Below are positions 62,280 to 64,000 of a stretch of DNA of 64,000 nt, one piece after another. Both the position numbers and the translations under genes were made by a program. The stretch is from Nothophaeocryptopus gaeumannii (lineage: Eukaryota > Ascomycota > Dothideomycetes > Mycosphaerellales > Mycosphaerellaceae). Location of the stretch: NCBI GenBank assembly GCA_031771865.1, contig JASISA010000025.1:1364001-1428000 (forward strand), read 5' to 3'. Below the pieces are notes generated by a model. That model was given only the letters and a program-made list of their open reading frames with translations, did not search any database and was not told the origin of the DNA. The first letter of the stretch is position 1. Every line of letters begins with the position of its first letter.

Positions 62280-64000
62280 ATGGACTCATTTTGGTCCGGT
62301 TCCGGTGATATCCACATTCCAGAGCGGCGGACTTCAATCAAATCAGTGCAGTGTTGCTGTAACGACGCGAATTGCGCGTACCTCGAATACTCGCAGAAGG
62401 CTCTTCAAGCTCTCGAGGACGATGTTAGCACGGCAGCTCGGGTCGGAAAGGTGCGTGTTCCCTCAGTTTCCAGCAGTGTGGCAGACTATGGGCGCGTCGA
62501 TGTGAGACATCAATACTGAATGCGCGGCTCGGCGGTTACGGTGGTTTCGTACTGTGTTGTGTGGTGCCGGATATGCTATGCACGCGACGGTGCTCAGGAC
62601 CTTGGTTGTCTGGAGTGAGCGTGGCGCCTAACCGTCGACGCTTCCAGCGAAACGGAGTGGATGGAGAACAACTGCTGGAGGGTGTCGCGATGTCGCCGTC
62701 GCTAATCTTTTCGCTACAGGCGCTGCTAATGCGGCATGAAGCTTACATTGCCGACTCCGAGAAAGAACGAAAAGCAATGTCCGCGCAGATCGAATCGCTG
62801 GAGGGAGAGAAGAAGTCGCTCGAAGAGAAGAACGCCTCAGCCATCGACGAGAACAGGAACCTACTTGATCAACTGGAATCCTTAAACAACGCCGTCGCCG
62901 AGTCAGACACCCAGGTCACAAACCTTCAGACTATGCTGCGTACAACTCAACAAGAGCTCCATAAGCTCTCGTATCTTGCATCCCGGACAGAGAAGCTAGA
63001 GCAGCAGATTGCCGACTTCGAGAGGGAGCAAGCATCATGGCAGTCAACGTTGGAAGAAAAGGATGAATCAGAGAAGAATGCCACGCGCCGCTGGCAGGAC
63101 GCACAACGAACCCTGGCTTCTCTACAACAGCAAATGGAGCGCATTGAGGAGGAGGCAAGGGAAGAGAAGGAGCGACATGACGAAGTCATGGGTCGTATGG
63201 AGCGTAGACATGCGGTTGAGCGAGAGTTGGACTCGGCGGCAGGGAGGCTGAAGGGAGCGGCTGCGCTCAAGACTGCTGGAAACGGGACCAACGTCGTGTC
63301 GCATTTCGTGAAGGACATCCTCCAGGACAATGCGAACCTTCAAATGGGGATCGTGGAACTCCGCGACTTATTGCATACATCTAACGAGGAAGTGGAGAAT
63401 TTACGGCATCAACTCGCAGTCCACCAGCCGCTTGTCGAAGAAGCCGACATTGCGCAGCCCACGCCTCCGCTAAAACGACCAAATCTACAAGAAGAGATGA
63501 GGCGAGCAACGACATCGGAGCTTCATGTCCATCATCACTACCACGCGCCGTCACCTGCACCGAAGACTCCCGCTTTGCGCCGACCTAAGAAGAAACGATA
63601 CGGAGCTCTCACGCCAGGAAGCTTCACTCCGCCGTCATCAGGGCTGAGTACACCACGGTACTCCTTTTCTTCGCCTTCGAATACCGCTACAATCCTCTCC
63701 CACACTGCAGCGAGTCTACCAGATAGTGATCATCGAAAGCGCTTGTCTGTGATGTCAGTGCAGTCAAATCAGACATATCAGTCTGTTCAGGATTCTTCAA
63801 ATCCTAGCTCGCCACTGTCTACCAATCGGGCATCTTCAATGTTCGATCGAGTGTTCAGCGACGCGGGCCAAGACTCATCGCGCCCCACGACACCGGACAC
63901 GGAAGATCCTGGCTCTCCAATGTTCGCTCCTGTCAACTCGAAACGTTCTTCGACGTCATCATATCACACTCCGAGGGTGTCAGTGTCTTCACACAGGATA
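62280..64000 (+). CDS. Conserved fungal coiled-coil protein (3' end outside the window)
   Basis: Exon 1 (62280-62450, 57 codons) starts MDSFWSGSGDIHIPERRTSI and contains CCCNDANCAYLEYSQKALQA, a conserved N-terminal motif I recall in fungal proteins of this type, ending AARVGK. A 269-nt intron (62451-62719, donor GTGCGT, acceptor CTACAG) joins it to exon 2 beginning ALLMRHEAYIADSEKERKAM. A coiled coil of roughly 200 residues follows (residues about 70-290), then a Ser/Pro/Thr-rich region containing HVHHHYHAP and KRYGALTPGS. The frame is open without stop from 62720 to the window edge (427 codons). Function unknown; a cytoskeletal or polarity scaffold is possible. The long intron might contain another small exon that I could not see. 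Confidence 0.8.
62451..62719 (+). other. Long first intron of the coiled-coil gene
   Basis: 269 nt, donor GTGCGT, acceptor CGCTACAG, phase 0. It joins AARVGK to ALLMRHEAY. It is the longest intron in the window. A shorter internal exon cannot be excluded. Confidence 0.7.

Noticed and set aside
1..64000. CRISPR arrays, rRNA or tRNA genes, intact transposons
   Set aside because: No spaced direct repeats, no rRNA-like sequence, no convincing T-loop/acceptor pairing, and no transposase, reverse transcriptase or terminal repeats were seen; the genome is eukaryotic. A tRNA scan was not possible by eye, so small RNA genes could be missed.

Overview
This window is nuclear DNA of a filamentous ascomycete. 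The genes carry short GT-AG introns (about 46-113 nt, with CTNAC-type branch points), genes lie on both strands without operons, and the gene set is fungal: SFP1-type zinc-finger regulator, Kin4-type kinase, NoxA-type NADPH oxidase, alpha-arrestins, Yet3/BAP31 protein and a pisatin-demethylase-like P450. Protein style and gene content suggest Dothideomycetes, possibly Mycosphaerellales, but that is an inference from memory and not a test.

Layout. 0.2-2.3 kb: SFP1-like regulator (-). 2.3-7.7 kb: a gene-poor stretch with a (GACGCA)9 microsatellite. 7.7-13.5 kb: a large ZNFX1/Hrr1-type helicase (+) interrupted by one in-frame TAA. 13.8-14.0 kb: TATA box plus a signal-peptide fragment. 14.1-17.7 kb: divergent DUS3 (-) and BAP31/Yet3 (+). 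18.2-21.3 kb: secreted GH31 alpha-glucosidase (-). 22.4-23.2 kb: broken DUF3176-like membrane protein. 23.6-26.3 kb: divergent HPM1-type histidine methyltransferase (-) and an SDR (+). 26.7-32.5 kb: an unknown membrane protein and a CCC2-type copper ATPase (both -). 33.4-39.1 kb: an orphan region with three same-strand single-pass membrane proteins of no known family and several start-less coding-like segments. 40.9-44.4 kb: KIN4 kinase (+). 45.2-46.5 kb: broken TPR gene. 46.5-49.9 kb: P450 and MaoC/hot-dog protein (both -). 50.2-51.3 kb: unknown fungal protein (+). 51.4-55.4 kb: two adjacent alpha-arrestins (-). 57.6-61.3 kb: divergent small four-helix membrane protein (-) and NADPH oxidase (+). 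62.3 kb to the end: partial coiled-coil protein (+).

Most genes are unlinked housekeeping or signalling functions. The unusual material is the helicase stop codon, which sits in a 96-nt segment with the hallmarks of an in-frame intron; several other interrupted reading frames whose stops fit C-to-T changes; and the 33-39 kb orphan membrane-protein island. No CRISPR array, rRNA, convincing tRNA or intact transposon was recognised. Splice sites and starts are read by eye from the sequence and were not checked against transcripts.
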